Positions 1 to 8,510 of a stretch of DNA of 64,000 nucleotides are shown piece by piece. Below the pieces are notes generated by a model. The model was not told the origin of the DNA. It was given only the letters and a program-made list of their open reading frames with translations, and ran no database searches. The DNA is from JAVBNO01 sp031551485 (lineage in GTDB: Bacteria; Bacillota; Clostridia; Oscillospirales; Ruminococcaceae), in contig JAVBNO010000031.1 of NCBI GenBank assembly GCA_031551485.1, forward strand, positions 1 to 64,000, read 5' to 3'. The position numbers and the translations under genes were made by a program. Every line of letters begins with the position of its first letter. Position 1 is the stretch's first letter.

Positions 1-1036
1 TGTATTTGCGATCATAATCCTTCGTGCTATCGTCCCGTACCACGGCGGATTGATTGCTTTGCAGCAACAAAATAATATCGTAGGTGTCAATCCAAATTTC
101 GGCCAGCGCTTCCTTTTGAGATTCATCAAAAACAAGCTGCAGTCCAAAATGCAAATGGGGCACCTTCATGCCGTTTACATTTTCCTTGACACTATAACCG
201 GTCATACCCATATATCCGATAACATCCCCCGCCTGGACAATGTCCCCTTTTTGAAAAGCGGGATTAAAAGGATGGTCCTTGCGCAGATGGCCATAAAAGT
301 AATAGCGTTTGGTATCCAAGCTGCGTATGCCGATCCGCCAACCGCCATATTGGTTCCAGCCCATCTCCTCCACAATGCCGCCTTCCACAGCAATAATGGG
401 GGTGCCAATATTGCCCATCATATCATGACCGAGGTGAGGCCGAGTATATCCATAGCTGCGGTTATTCATAAAGTCGTCGCTTTGGCTGACGCCATACCCT
501 TTGGCAATCGGATAAAAGGCTTTCAGACCATATTTTTGTACCACAATGGTTTTTGCACTGTCCTGGGGGTCGGGGGCCTCAATGGCATATTCGCCCACGA
601 ATTCGCCCAATACCGTATGATACACCTCATAAAAGAAATCATAATATTTATTGGTGCGCAAGTCCTCCAGACTTTCGCCCGCCAGCATTTTGGCGGCAAT
701 GGCATCCATCTCTTTCGCTTTATACCGCTTCCAGTTGCCGTAATACTTTGTACCGGTCAGCGCCAAAAGCTCCACCCAATTCAGTATTTGGCCGTTCTTG
801 TGCGCTTTTATATCATGGTTAAGGGCATTTTTAAGCGCGGACAGCGGTATGTTAAATTCTGCCCATTTAATAAATTCTTTTTCTCCGTCTACCCGAGTCG
901 ATACAGTTGCCGGCTGAGGTGCGGCCACCGCCATGACAGGCGAGACCACCAAAAGTATCATTGCCACCGCTATGACAAGACACCGGGAAAGGCACATCAC
1001 ATTATAAGTGATTGGAGCTTTTACAGGAGATTGCAT
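1..1036 (-). CDS. M23-family metallopeptidase, exported, 3' end outside window
   Basis: This is a zinc endopeptidase of the LytM/peptidase M23 type, expected to cleave peptidoglycan cross-links outside the membrane. The reading frame stays open to the window edge, so the C-terminus is missing; about 345 residues are visible. I start it at the ATG at 1036, which has GGGGGTGATC just upstream. A signal peptide follows (hydrophobic CLVIAVAMILLVVSPVMA, residues about 19-36). The catalytic domain shows the first zinc motif HLGHDMMG near residue 200 and the second, HLHFG, near residue 293. The middle segment of about 130 residues has no recognised domain. It is divergently transcribed from ilvA. Spore or cell-wall remodelling are both possible roles; the sequence does not decide. 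Confidence 0.85.
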   Translation of the reverse strand, partial: MQSPVKAPITYNVMCLSRCLVIAVAMILLVVSPVMAVAAPQPATVSTRVDGEKEFIKWAEFNIPLSALKNALNHDIKAHKNGQILNWVELLALTGTKYYGNWKRYKAKEMDAIAAKMLAGESLEDLRTNKYYDFFYEVYHTVLGEFVGEYAIEAPDPQDSAKTIVVQKYGLKAFYPIAKGYGVSQSDDFMNNRSYGYTRPHLGHDMMGNIGTPIIAVEGGIVEEMGWNQYGGWRIGIRSLDTKRYYFYGHLRKDHPFNPAFQKGDIVQAGDVIGYMGMTGYSVKENVNGMKVPHLHFGLQLVFDESQKEALAEIWIDTYDIILLLQSNQSAVVRDDSTKDYDRKY

Positions 1037-1205
1037 CCGATCACCCCCATAACCAAACTAAAAAACACATAAGACCACTATATGCGATTGCCACCAATTT
1101 ATCTGCCCAAGCAAATGGTAATCAAATCCACAATAGGGGCTATTCTCCAGCCGTTTGCTGTGCTATAATCAACATAAGCGAAAATGCTTGTGGGAGGGAA
1201 TCCGC

Positions 1206-2408
1206 ATGCTTACGATGGATCTAATCGCAAATGCCCGGCGTGTGCTTTTTGGCGTGGCGGAGCAAACCGCCATGATTCCCGCGACCGACCTGTGCCGTCA
1301 AAGCGAGGTTTTTCTCAAAATGGAAAACCTACAAAAAACGGGTTCATTTAAGCTGCGTGGGGCTTATTATCGCATTTCGCAAATGCCGGAGGAGGAAAAG
1401 CGCAAAGGCGTTATCGCCTGCTCTGCAGGCAACCACGCCCAGGGTGTGGCGTTGGCAGCCGCCCGGGAGGGTATCCCCTGTGTCATTTGCATGCCGGAAG
1501 GTGCTTCCATTTCCAAAGCGCAAAAGACCCGTTCCTACGGGGCCGAGGTTGTGTTCTGCCCCGGCGTTTTTGACGACGCCTACGCCAAGGCCAAAATGCT
1601 GCAGGCAGAAAAGGGCTATGCATTTGTCCACCCCTTCGATGATCTGGATGTCATTGCGGGGCAGGGTACCATCGGGCTGGAAATCTTGGAGCAGGTGCCC
1701 GATGTCGATGTGATTTTTGTACCGGTGGGGGGCGGCGGGCTTTTGGCCGGAATCGCCTTCGCCATCAAGCATATACGTCCCGGATGCCGGGTTTATGGCG
1801 TCGAAGCGGCAGGCGCGGCATCCATGAAAAGCTCATTGGAGGCAGGCGCCGTCGAAACGCTCGCCAGCGTAGTCACCATCGCCGACGGCATTGCCGTCAA
1901 GCGCCCGGGGGATGAAACGTTTGCCCTTTGCCAGCAATATGCAGACGGCATTGTCACCGTCAGCGAAAACGAAATTGCCTCCGCCATACTTACGCTGCTG
2001 GAGGACTACAAAGTGGTGGCCGAAGGGGCAGGCGCCGCGGCAGTGGCGGCCGCCATGTATGGCAAAGTAGATATTCGCGGCTGCAAAGCGGTCTGCCTTG
2101 TGTCCGGCGGCAACGTGGACGTCAATCTCATTTCCCGCATCATCAGCAAAGGGCTTAAAAAAACCGGCCGGGTGATGGAATTTTCCACAGTGCTGGACGA
2201 CAAACCCCGCCAGCTCAGTGCCCTTTTGGATGTGGTCTCCCACGCCGGCGCCAACATTCTTTCGGTGCGGCACGACAGGGACGATACCAACGTGGATGTG
2301 GGCAAATGTGTGATAGATCTGTCGCTGGAAACCAAAGGCCGCGAACATGCCGCCGAAATCATCGAGATTTTAACCCAAAAAGGGTATTCTATACTTACAC
2401 AACACTGA
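1206..2408 (+). CDS. ilvA: Threonine ammonia-lyase (threonine dehydratase), PLP-dependent
   Basis: Converts L-threonine to 2-oxobutanoate and ammonia, either as the entry to isoleucine synthesis or for catabolism. The 400-residue protein has the fold type II PLP enzyme body with the lysine motif KTGSFKLRGA near residue 48, the phosphate-binding glycine loop VGGGGLLAGIA, and a C-terminal ACT domain after about residue 320 (SALLDVVSHAGANILSV). This domain order is that of the short clostridial/TdcB-like enzymes with one ACT domain rather than the long biosynthetic IlvA. The ATG at 1206 lies 9 bases after GGGAGGG; an upstream in-frame extension to 1155 has no ribosome-binding site. A TATAAT lies at 1164-1169 without a convincing -35. 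Biosynthetic versus catabolic role is not settled by the sequence. Confidence 0.9.
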   Translation: MLTMDLIANARRVLFGVAEQTAMIPATDLCRQSEVFLKMENLQKTGSFKLRGAYYRISQMPEEEKRKGVIACSAGNHAQGVALAAAREGIPCVICMPEGASISKAQKTRSYGAEVVFCPGVFDDAYAKAKMLQAEKGYAFVHPFDDLDVIAGQGTIGLEILEQVPDVDVIFVPVGGGGLLAGIAFAIKHIRPGCRVYGVEAAGAASMKSSLEAGAVETLASVVTIADGIAVKRPGDETFALCQQYADGIVTVSENEIASAILTLLEDYKVVAEGAGAAAVAAAMYGKVDIRGCKAVCLVSGGNVDVNLISRIISKGLKKTGRVMEFSTVLDDKPRQLSALLDVVSHAGANILSVRHDRDDTNVDVGKCVIDLSLETKGREHAAEIIEILTQKGYSILTQH

Positions 2409-2434
2409 CTTACAATTATATATTGGAGGATACT

Positions 2435-3421
2435 ATGCTACAATTGGCAGTGGTTGGCACTAACTATATCACCGATCGATTTACCGAAGCCGCCAGCCGC
2501 GCGGGCGGTTACGCGCTTCATACCGTCTGCTCCCGCAGCCGCGAAAGGGGAGAGGCCTACCGGCAAAGGTTTGGTTATGCCAACGCCGTCACCAATATCG
2601 CCGACGTTGCCGCCGATTCCGGCGTGGACATTGTCTATCTGGGTACACCCAATTCTCTCCACTATGAACAGGCAAAAATTTGCCTTTCGGCGGGCAAGCA
2701 TGTGGTGGTGGAAAAACCGGCCTTTTCGCTTTTGCGGGAAACCGAGGAATTGGTTGCCTTGGCCGCGCAAAAAGGCGTCTTTTTGTTTGAGGCCATTCGG
2801 GTGATTCATCATCCGCACCTTCGCCTTGTCAAAGAGCAGCTTCAACAGATTGGCCCGGTGCGGTATGCCTATTTCAATTTTATGAAATACTCCTCCCACT
2901 ATGATGAATACAGGGCGGGGCAGATTGCCTCCACGTTTTCACCGGTCTATTCCGGCGGTGGGCTTTATGATTTGGGTGTCTATTGTCTTGCCAACGCCCT
3001 TTATCTATTTGGTTTTCCCCAGGCCAGCCATTTTTCCGCTGTTAAATTGGCCAGTGGCGTAGATGGTGTTGGCACCCTTTTGCTGGAATACGACGGCTTT
3101 CTCTGTGTCCTTTCCTCAGGCAAAATTTCCAATTCCCAGCTGGACAACGAAATACAAGGGGAAAATGGCACAATTCTTTTTGAAAGCACATGTTTTCAAA
3201 ATATTCGCCTCATCAATCAAGAGGGGACAAAAACTGTCGCCACATGTGATTACGGCAGCCACGGGGACATGTTTTTGGAGGCGGATGCTTTTGCCCGCAT
3301 CATCCGCGAAAATGACCGAAAAGCCTACGATGAGCTCACCCAATATTTATTGTGGGAGTCGGAGCTTTTGGAGCGCAGCCGACGGCAGGCCGATATTGTG
3401 TTTGCCGTTGATCAAATATAA
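2435..3421 (+). CDS. Gfo/Idh/MocA-family oxidoreductase
   Basis: A 328-residue NAD(P)-dependent oxidoreductase. The N-terminal Rossmann segment reads LAVVGTNYITDRF at residues 3-15, the family's EKP motif is present (GKHVVVEKPA near residue 92), and the C-terminal alpha/beta domain begins near residue 125. Family members oxidise or reduce sugars, inositols or related cyclic compounds; the substrate cannot be read from the sequence. The glycine-rich loop is atypical (GTNYIT instead of GxGxxG), which also occurs in other short bacterial members. The start at 2435 follows GGAGG with 6-base spacing. It is 26 bases downstream of ilvA, so co-transcription with it is likely. Confidence 0.8.
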   Translation: MLQLAVVGTNYITDRFTEAASRAGGYALHTVCSRSRERGEAYRQRFGYANAVTNIADVAADSGVDIVYLGTPNSLHYEQAKICLSAGKHVVVEKPAFSLLRETEELVALAAQKGVFLFEAIRVIHHPHLRLVKEQLQQIGPVRYAYFNFMKYSSHYDEYRAGQIASTFSPVYSGGGLYDLGVYCLANALYLFGFPQASHFSAVKLASGVDGVGTLLLEYDGFLCVLSSGKISNSQLDNEIQGENGTILFESTCFQNIRLINQEGTKTVATCDYGSHGDMFLEADAFARIIRENDRKAYDELTQYLLWESELLERSRRQADIVFAVDQI

Positions 3422-3459
3422 ATTTCTTGAGGTCCCTATTTTAAATTTGGAGGTATCGT

Positions 3460-3993
3460 ATGTTAGACATCATTATTTTGGTCTTTTGCACCACGAAAGT
3501 TTCGGGCTTTTTTAAAGCCGCGGGCAAAAAAGGCGCAGGTAAGTATATTGGCGGAATCATCGCCTGCTACTTGGGCGGTGCCATTCTGATGATGGCGGGC
3601 CTGGCTGTTGTGTCCGAAGTGGATTCCGACGCCCTATGGCTTATGCTGTTTCCCTTCCTGTTCTATATTTTAGGCATCATTGGCGCGGTCATTGTTTACA
3701 GACAAGGTAAAAAAGCGGCCGGCCCACCTCTTACCACCTACTATTCTCCCTATTCTGCCCCTGTGCAACCGGTCGGATCCAACCCCCACATTCACTATGG
3801 GCAAAGCTGTGGTGCTTGCGGCGCCACCAGCGACCAGCTGGCCGCCGTCAACGACGGCCAATGGGATGGGCTGGGATTTTGTGCCCAATGCAATCGCTAT
3901 TACTGTGTGAATTGCCAGCAGACAGTGGGTTTTGGCCAATGTCCCGTCTGTTCCGGGGCGCTTACAGAAAAGGCATCGTCGCCTCTTGCGTAA
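3460..3993 (+). CDS. Small membrane protein with C-terminal zinc-ribbon-like cysteines
   Basis: I do not recognise a family. The 177-residue protein has two hydrophobic segments, about residues 27-50 (GGIIACYLGGAILMMAGLAV) and 58-82, and then a cytosolic-looking tail. The tail carries seven cysteines in CxxC-type pairs: CGACG, CAQCNRYYCVNC and CPVC. These look like one or two zinc ribbons. The start ATG at 3460 has GGAGG 6 bases upstream. It follows the oxidoreductase by 38 bases and is probably in the same transcript. The asnS promoter overlaps its stop codon. Confidence 0.65.
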   Translation: MLDIIILVFCTTKVSGFFKAAGKKGAGKYIGGIIACYLGGAILMMAGLAVVSEVDSDALWLMLFPFLFYILGIIGAVIVYRQGKKAAGPPLTTYYSPYSAPVQPVGSNPHIHYGQSCGACGATSDQLAAVNDGQWDGLGFCAQCNRYYCVNCQQTVGFGQCPVCSGALTEKASSPLA

Positions 3994-4014
3994 TGCCGGC
4001 TTTTGGCCTATAAT
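3986..4014 (+). promoter_or_regulatory. Predicted sigma-A promoter of asnS
   Basis: TTGCGT (3986-3991), 17-base spacer and TATAAT (4009-4014). It overlaps the 3' end of the preceding gene. The leader to the asnS start is about 95 bases and has no T-box sequence. Confidence 0.65.
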
Positions 4015-4114
4015 ACATAGATATATTGGCGCAACGATGCGTCATAACCCCATTATTCTTTTGGGCCGGCGCCTCTTTTTGGCTGTACCGGCTCTGAAGC
4101 GGAGGTAGAATCCT

Positions 4115-5509
4115 GTGCAAAAAAGCGAAATTAAAAAAATATTCGAGGAAGTCACCAACTACATCGATTCCGAAGTGACGGTTTGCGGATGGATTAAGAC
4201 CCTGCGGGATTCTAAGTCCCTCGGCTTTATTGAGCTGTCCGACGGCACCACATTTCAAAATCTTCAGGTGGTGTTTGAAGAAAGTAAAGTCGGCAACTTT
4301 AAAGAGATCATTAAACAAAATGTCGGCGCGGCCATTGTGGTGCAGGGCAATATTTTATTGACTCCCCATGCACAGCAGCCTTTTGAGCTCCATGCATCCT
4401 CCATTGAGGTGGAGGGCGCCTCGGCTCCCGAGTATCCTTTGCAGAAAAAACGGCATTCGCTGGAATATTTGCGGAGTATTGCCCACTTGCGGCCCCGCAC
4501 CAATACTTTTGCCGCCGTATTTCGGGTGCGGTCGGTGGCTGCTTACGCTGTCCACAAGTTTTTCAATGACCGTGGCTTTGTCTACGCCCATACCCCCATC
4601 ATCACCGGCAGTGACTGCGAAGGGGCAGGGGAGATGTTTCGCGTTACCACATTGGATGACAAGACGCCGCCGCTAACCCCCGAGGGCAAGGTGGATTACA
4701 GCCAGGACTTTTTTGGCAAGCAGACCAGCCTGACCGTATCCGGCCAGTTACAGGCCGAGTGCATGGCGCTGGCCTTCTCCAACGTCTATACCTTTGGGCC
4801 CACTTTCCGGGCGGAAAACTCCAATACTCCCCGCCATGCCGCCGAGTTTTGGATGATTGAACCCGAAATCGCCTTTGCCGATCTGGCCGATGATATGCAG
4901 TTGGCCGAGGATATGATCAAATTCGTGCTGCGGTATATTATGGAGCAGTGCCCCCATGAAATGAAATTTTTTAACGATTTTTATGACAAGGAACTTTTGG
5001 CCCGGCTGGAGGGGCTGGTGAGCGCCTCTTTTGGACATGTGACCTATACCCAGGCGGTGGAGCTGCTTGAGAAATCCGGGCAGGAGTTTGCGTATCCGGT
5101 CTTTTGGGGCTGCGATCTACAGACCGAGCACGAGCGCTATCTCACAGAGCAAATTTTCAAATGTCCCGTCTTTGTCACCGATTATCCCAAAGAGATCAAA
5201 GCGTTTTACATGCGTCTGAACGATGATAATAAGACTGTGGCGGCCATGGATTTGCTGGTGCCCGGCGTCGGCGAAATCATCGGCGGCTCCCAGCGCGAAG
5301 AGCGTCTGGATGTGCTCACAAAACGCATTGAAGAGATGGATATGGATCCGGCCGATTATAGCTGGTACTTGGATTTGCGGCGATATGGCGGCACGAAACA
5401 CGCCGGCTTCGGCCTGGGGTTTGAACGGCTTGTCATGTATATCACCGGTATCAGCAATATCCGGGACGTAATGCCCTTCCCCCGCACCACCGGTTCCGCC
5501 GATTTTTAA
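4115..5509 (+). CDS. asnS: Asparagine--tRNA ligase
   Basis: Charges tRNA-Asn with asparagine using ATP. The 464-residue protein has the N-terminal OB-fold anticodon-binding domain (residues about 15-110) and the class II catalytic core with motif 2 around [15 protein letters not shown] and motif 3 [15 protein letters not shown] near residue 435. Length fits bacterial AsnRS, and asparagine rather than aspartate specificity is suggested by the short form without the GAD insertion of AspRS. Translation starts at GTG 4115, 8 bases after GGAGG. It has its own promoter (3986-4014) and a strong terminator (5518-5554). Having AsnRS means tRNA-Asn can be charged directly. Confidence 0.95.
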   Translation: MQKSEIKKIFEEVTNYIDSEVTVCGWIKTLRDSKSLGFIELSDGTTFQNLQVVFEESKVGNFKEIIKQNVGAAIVVQGNILLTPHAQQPFELHASSIEVEGASAPEYPLQKKRHSLEYLRSIAHLRPRTNTFAAVFRVRSVAAYAVHKFFNDRGFVYAHTPIITGSDCEGAGEMFRVTTLDDKTPPLTPEGKVDYSQDFFGKQTSLTVSGQLQAECMALAFSNVYTFGPTFRAENSNTPRHAAEFWMIEPEIAFADLADDMQLAEDMIKFVLRYIMEQCPHEMKFFNDFYDKELLARLEGLVSASFGHVTYTQAVELLEKSGQEFAYPVFWGCDLQTEHERYLTEQIFKCPVFVTDYPKEIKAFYMRLNDDNKTVAAMDLLVPGVGEIIGGSQREERLDVLTKRIEEMDMDPADYSWYLDLRRYGGTKHAGFGLGFERLVMYITGISNIRDVMPFPRTTGSADF

Positions 5510-5517
5510 AATACCAA

Positions 5518-5554
5518 GACAAAAGGCGGTGTGGCAAGCACCGCCTCTTTTGTC
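5518..5554 (+). terminator. Rho-independent terminator after asnS
   Basis: GACAAAAGGCGGTG pairs perfectly with CACCGCCTCTTTTGTC around a short loop. The U-rich tail is part of the 3' arm. The lar operon begins only 20 bases later, so read-through may feed it. Confidence 0.85.
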
Positions 5555-5574
5555 CTTTTCCTCGGGGAGTTATG

Positions 5575-6396
5575 ATGGAAAGTATTCATACAAAACTGGC
5601 ACAGCTCCGACAAACTGTTACTGCGCTCACAACGCAGGGCCTATGCCTTGCTTTTTCCGGCGGTGTCGACAGCACCCTTCTCTTGGCGGTGGCGGCCCAA
5701 ACCAACGGGCATGTGGAAGCCGTGACCTTTCAAACCCAGCTCCATCCCGCCGCGGATCTGCCCGAAGCCCAACGCATGGCACAGGCGTTGCATGTGCCTC
5801 ATCACATTATCACTGTCGATGAATTTGCCGATGCCCGCATCATGCAAAACCCGCCGGAGCGTTGCTATTTTTGCAAAAAGCTTCTCTTTCAAACGCTGCG
5901 GGATTTTGCGACAGAACAGGGCCTTTCTGTGGTGGCAGACGGAACAAATGCCGACGATCTTCAAACCTATCGCCCGGGTCTTCGGGCAGTTGGTGAGCTG
6001 GGCATTGCCAGTCCGTTGGCGGAACTCCGGATTACCAAAGCCGAGGTGCGGGCCATGGCCTCCGCCTTGGGTTTGGAGGTGGCCGACCGGCCCTCGGCCC
6101 CTTGCTTGGCCACGCGGCTGCCTTACGGCACACCCATCGAAGTGGAAACCCTTCGGCGCATTGAGGTCGGCGAAACTTACCTCAAGTCTCTGGGATTTCC
6201 GCTGGTGCGGCTGCGCCTTCATGGCGATGTGGTGCGCCTCGAAGTACCCAAAGACCGCCTTGGGGATTTATTGGCGCAGGCAGATGACCTAACGGAAATG
6301 CTAAAGGAGCTGGGTTTTGCCTATATTACCCTGGATTTAGCAGGATTTCGCAGCGGCAGCATGGATGAACCATTGGATTTAAGCGCAACTAAGTGA
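5575..6396 (+). CDS. larE: LarE, ATP-dependent sacrificial sulfur transferase
   Basis: Adds sulfur to the pyridinium biscarboxylate intermediate of the nickel-pincer nucleotide cofactor. The 273-residue protein has the PP-loop ATP motif SGGVDST at residues 28-34, and the motif RPSAPCLATR places a cysteine at 177, matching the sacrificial cysteine of Lactiplantibacillus LarE (Cys176). Two more cysteines occur in RCYFCKK (97 and 100), away from that site. Two ATGs overlap at 5572 and 5575; GGGGAG ends at 5569, so 5575 has the better spacing. It leads larE-larB-larC with no promoter of its own visible after the asnS terminator. Confidence 0.92.
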   Translation: MESIHTKLAQLRQTVTALTTQGLCLAFSGGVDSTLLLAVAAQTNGHVEAVTFQTQLHPAADLPEAQRMAQALHVPHHIITVDEFADARIMQNPPERCYFCKKLLFQTLRDFATEQGLSVVADGTNADDLQTYRPGLRAVGELGIASPLAELRITKAEVRAMASALGLEVADRPSAPCLATRLPYGTPIEVETLRRIEVGETYLKSLGFPLVRLRLHGDVVRLEVPKDRLGDLLAQADDLTEMLKELGFAYITLDLAGFRSGSMDEPLDLSATK

Positions 6397-6406
6397 GGCG
6401 ACTGAT

Positions 6407-7153
6407 ATGGATGTAAAACAAATCTTGCAAAAAGTATCTGACGGCGCGTTGACCGTGGAACAGGCATCCGCCATGCTCAGGGATTTGCCCTACGAAGATT
6501 TGGGCTTTGCCAAACTGGATCACCACCGAGGTCTTCGATCTGGGTTTGAGGAAGTTGTCTTTTGCCAAAGCAAGCAAACCGCCCATCTAGTGGAAATTTT
6601 TTGCCGTTTTTTTGAAAAGGGCATTAACATCATGGGTACCCGCGCCAGCGCCGAACAGTTTGAAGCCGTGGCCGCTGTTGTCAAGAGTGCTCAATTTGAC
6701 CCTCTCGCCGGTATCATTACAGTGATGCAGCGTCCGGTGGATCCCATTGGCCTGGTGGCCGTCTGCACCGGCGGCACCGCCGATTACCAGGTCGCGGAGG
6801 AAGCAGCCTGCACGGCCACATTTTTCGGTTCCCGGGTGGAACGCTACTATGATGTGGGCGTGTCTGGCATTCATCGGCTGCTGGACAAACTGCCCCAAAT
6901 CCGCCAGGCCAGCGCCGTTGTGGCCGTAGCCGGCATGGAGGGAGCGTTGCCGGGGGTGCTGGCAGGGCTGCTGGAGCGTCCTGTCATTGCGGTGCCCACA
7001 TCGGTGGGATATGGATCCAACTTCGGGGGTCTTTCCGCTTTGCTCACCATGCTTAACAGTTGCGCCGAGGGCATTGGTGTCGTCAACATCGACAACGGTT
7101 TTGGCGCGGGCTATTTGGCCACCCAGATCAATCGGCTGGCCTGTGGCCAATAG
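6407..7153 (+). CDS. larB: LarB, nickel-pincer cofactor biosynthesis carboxylase/hydrolase
   Basis: Carboxylates nicotinic acid adenine dinucleotide and hydrolyses the phosphoanhydride to give pyridinium-3,5-biscarboxylate mononucleotide, the first step of the cofactor pathway. The 248-residue protein has the N-terminal helical part (residues 1-120) and a PurE-like C-terminal domain with GGTADYQVAEEAA near 125, the AGMEGALPGVLAGL stretch near 183 and PTSVGYG near 206. Length is normal for the family. It starts 10 bases after the larE stop, behind GAGGCGAC, and is followed by larC after 21 bases. Confidence 0.92.
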   Translation: MDVKQILQKVSDGALTVEQASAMLRDLPYEDLGFAKLDHHRGLRSGFEEVVFCQSKQTAHLVEIFCRFFEKGINIMGTRASAEQFEAVAAVVKSAQFDPLAGIITVMQRPVDPIGLVAVCTGGTADYQVAEEAACTATFFGSRVERYYDVGVSGIHRLLDKLPQIRQASAVVAVAGMEGALPGVLAGLLERPVIAVPTSVGYGSNFGGLSALLTMLNSCAEGIGVVNIDNGFGAGYLATQINRLACGQ

Positions 7154-7174
7154 GAAAAGGGAAGAAGGGATCAT

Positions 7175-8431
7175 ATGGGTCAAACACTTTATTTAGAATG
7201 TTACAGCGGCATTAGCGGGGATATGACCGTGGCCGCATTATTGGATTTGGGGGCCAGCCAGGCAGAACTACTGCGCCAGCTGGACACATTGGGGGTGGAC
7301 GGCTACCACATCCATTTTCATCGGGTCGAGAAACAGGGCATTGCCGCCCTGCGTTTTGAAGTGGCCCTGGAGCATGAAGCGGATGACCATGACCATCCTT
7401 CGGAACATACGCATGAGCATGCTCACATTCATGACCATACCCATGACCATACTCATCGCAACCTCCATGATATTTTGCATATTATCGACCATAGCGGCAT
7501 CAGCAGCCGGGCGAAACAATGGGCTGCCCAGATGTTTACCACAGTGGCCGAGGCGGAAGCCAAAGTCCACGGAAAGCCTGTTGCCGAGGTGCATTTTCAC
7601 GAGGTAGGCGCGGTCGATTCCATTGTGGATATTGTGGCGGCGGCCATCTGTCTGGATATGCTTGATGTGGGCACCATTATTTGCTCGCCTTTGCACGAGG
7701 GTACAGGCACGATTCGGTGTGCCCATGGTGTGATGCCGGTACCCGCCCCTGCCACCGCCCAAATTGCGCTGTCAGCAGGCATCCCCCTTGTCATTACCGA
7801 CAACCGGGGCGAGATGGTGACCCCCACGGGCGCGGCCATTGCGGCGTTGGCCAATCGTTTTGGCGTGCCGGCGGCCATGCGCATTCAAGCAATCGGCATT
7901 GGCGCGGGTAAAAAAGATTTTCCCCAGGCCAATGTGCTGCGAGCCTATTTGATTGGGGAGGACGTTCCCGCCGCCACCCGCGATCAGGTTGTGCGCCTCA
8001 GTTGCCATATTGACGACAGCACCCCCGAAGAGTTGGGCTACACCATGGAAAAACTATTTGAGGCTGGGGCGCTGGATTGCGTCTATACGCCTGCTTATAT
8101 GAAGAAAAACCGCCCTGCCTGGGAATTGACTGTGCTGTGTCCGGTGGGGGAGGAAGGGCGTATGGCCCGGGAAATGTTTTTGCATACTTCCACCATCGGC
8201 CTGCGGGTGGAAACCATCGGCCGCATTAAGATGGAGCGGCGGCTGGAAACGGTGGACAGCGTCTATGGCCCTGCACAGATTAAAGTCTGCCGCTATGGTG
8301 ACATTGAGAAGAAAACAGTGGAATACAATTGGGCCAAAGAGGTGGCGGACCGTCATAAAATATCGATTCGAACCGTATATTCGCAGGTTTTGGGGGCGAA
8401 TTCCCATAAAATTTGCAAGAAAGAAAAATAA
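7175..8431 (+). CDS. larC: LarC, nickel insertion enzyme (pyridinium dithiocarboxylate nickel chelatase)
   Basis: Inserts nickel, at the expense of CTP, into the dithiocarboxylated pyridinium nucleotide to finish the nickel-pincer cofactor. The 418-residue protein opens with the family signature YLECYSGISGDM and has a histidine-rich loop at about residues 67-96 containing 11 His among acidic residues, likely for nickel holding. HFHEVGAVDSIVDIV lies near residue 142. The whole protein is in one frame; in Lactiplantibacillus plantarum it is split into larC1/larC2 and joined by ribosomal frameshifting. No larA racemase is in the window, so the enzyme using the cofactor lies elsewhere. Confidence 0.92.
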   Translation: MGQTLYLECYSGISGDMTVAALLDLGASQAELLRQLDTLGVDGYHIHFHRVEKQGIAALRFEVALEHEADDHDHPSEHTHEHAHIHDHTHDHTHRNLHDILHIIDHSGISSRAKQWAAQMFTTVAEAEAKVHGKPVAEVHFHEVGAVDSIVDIVAAAICLDMLDVGTIICSPLHEGTGTIRCAHGVMPVPAPATAQIALSAGIPLVITDNRGEMVTPTGAAIAALANRFGVPAAMRIQAIGIGAGKKDFPQANVLRAYLIGEDVPAATRDQVVRLSCHIDDSTPEELGYTMEKLFEAGALDCVYTPAYMKKNRPAWELTVLCPVGEEGRMAREMFLHTSTIGLRVETIGRIKMERRLETVDSVYGPAQIKVCRYGDIEKKTVEYNWAKEVADRHKISIRTVYSQVLGANSHKICKKEK

Positions 8432-8510
8432 ATATTGCATATTCTTTGTCGCGGTATTACAATAGGTTTCGGGCATTCGTCCCTTAGAATTATCCTGAGG
8501 AGGGTTCATT

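Noticed and set aside
50..1072. A 340-residue ORF on the + strand
   Set aside because: It is antisense to the M23 peptidase, which has signal peptide, zinc motifs and a good ribosome-binding site on the - strand.
3994..4114. Possible T-box in the asnS leader
   Set aside because: The leader is only about 95 bases and lacks the TGGTACCGCG motif.
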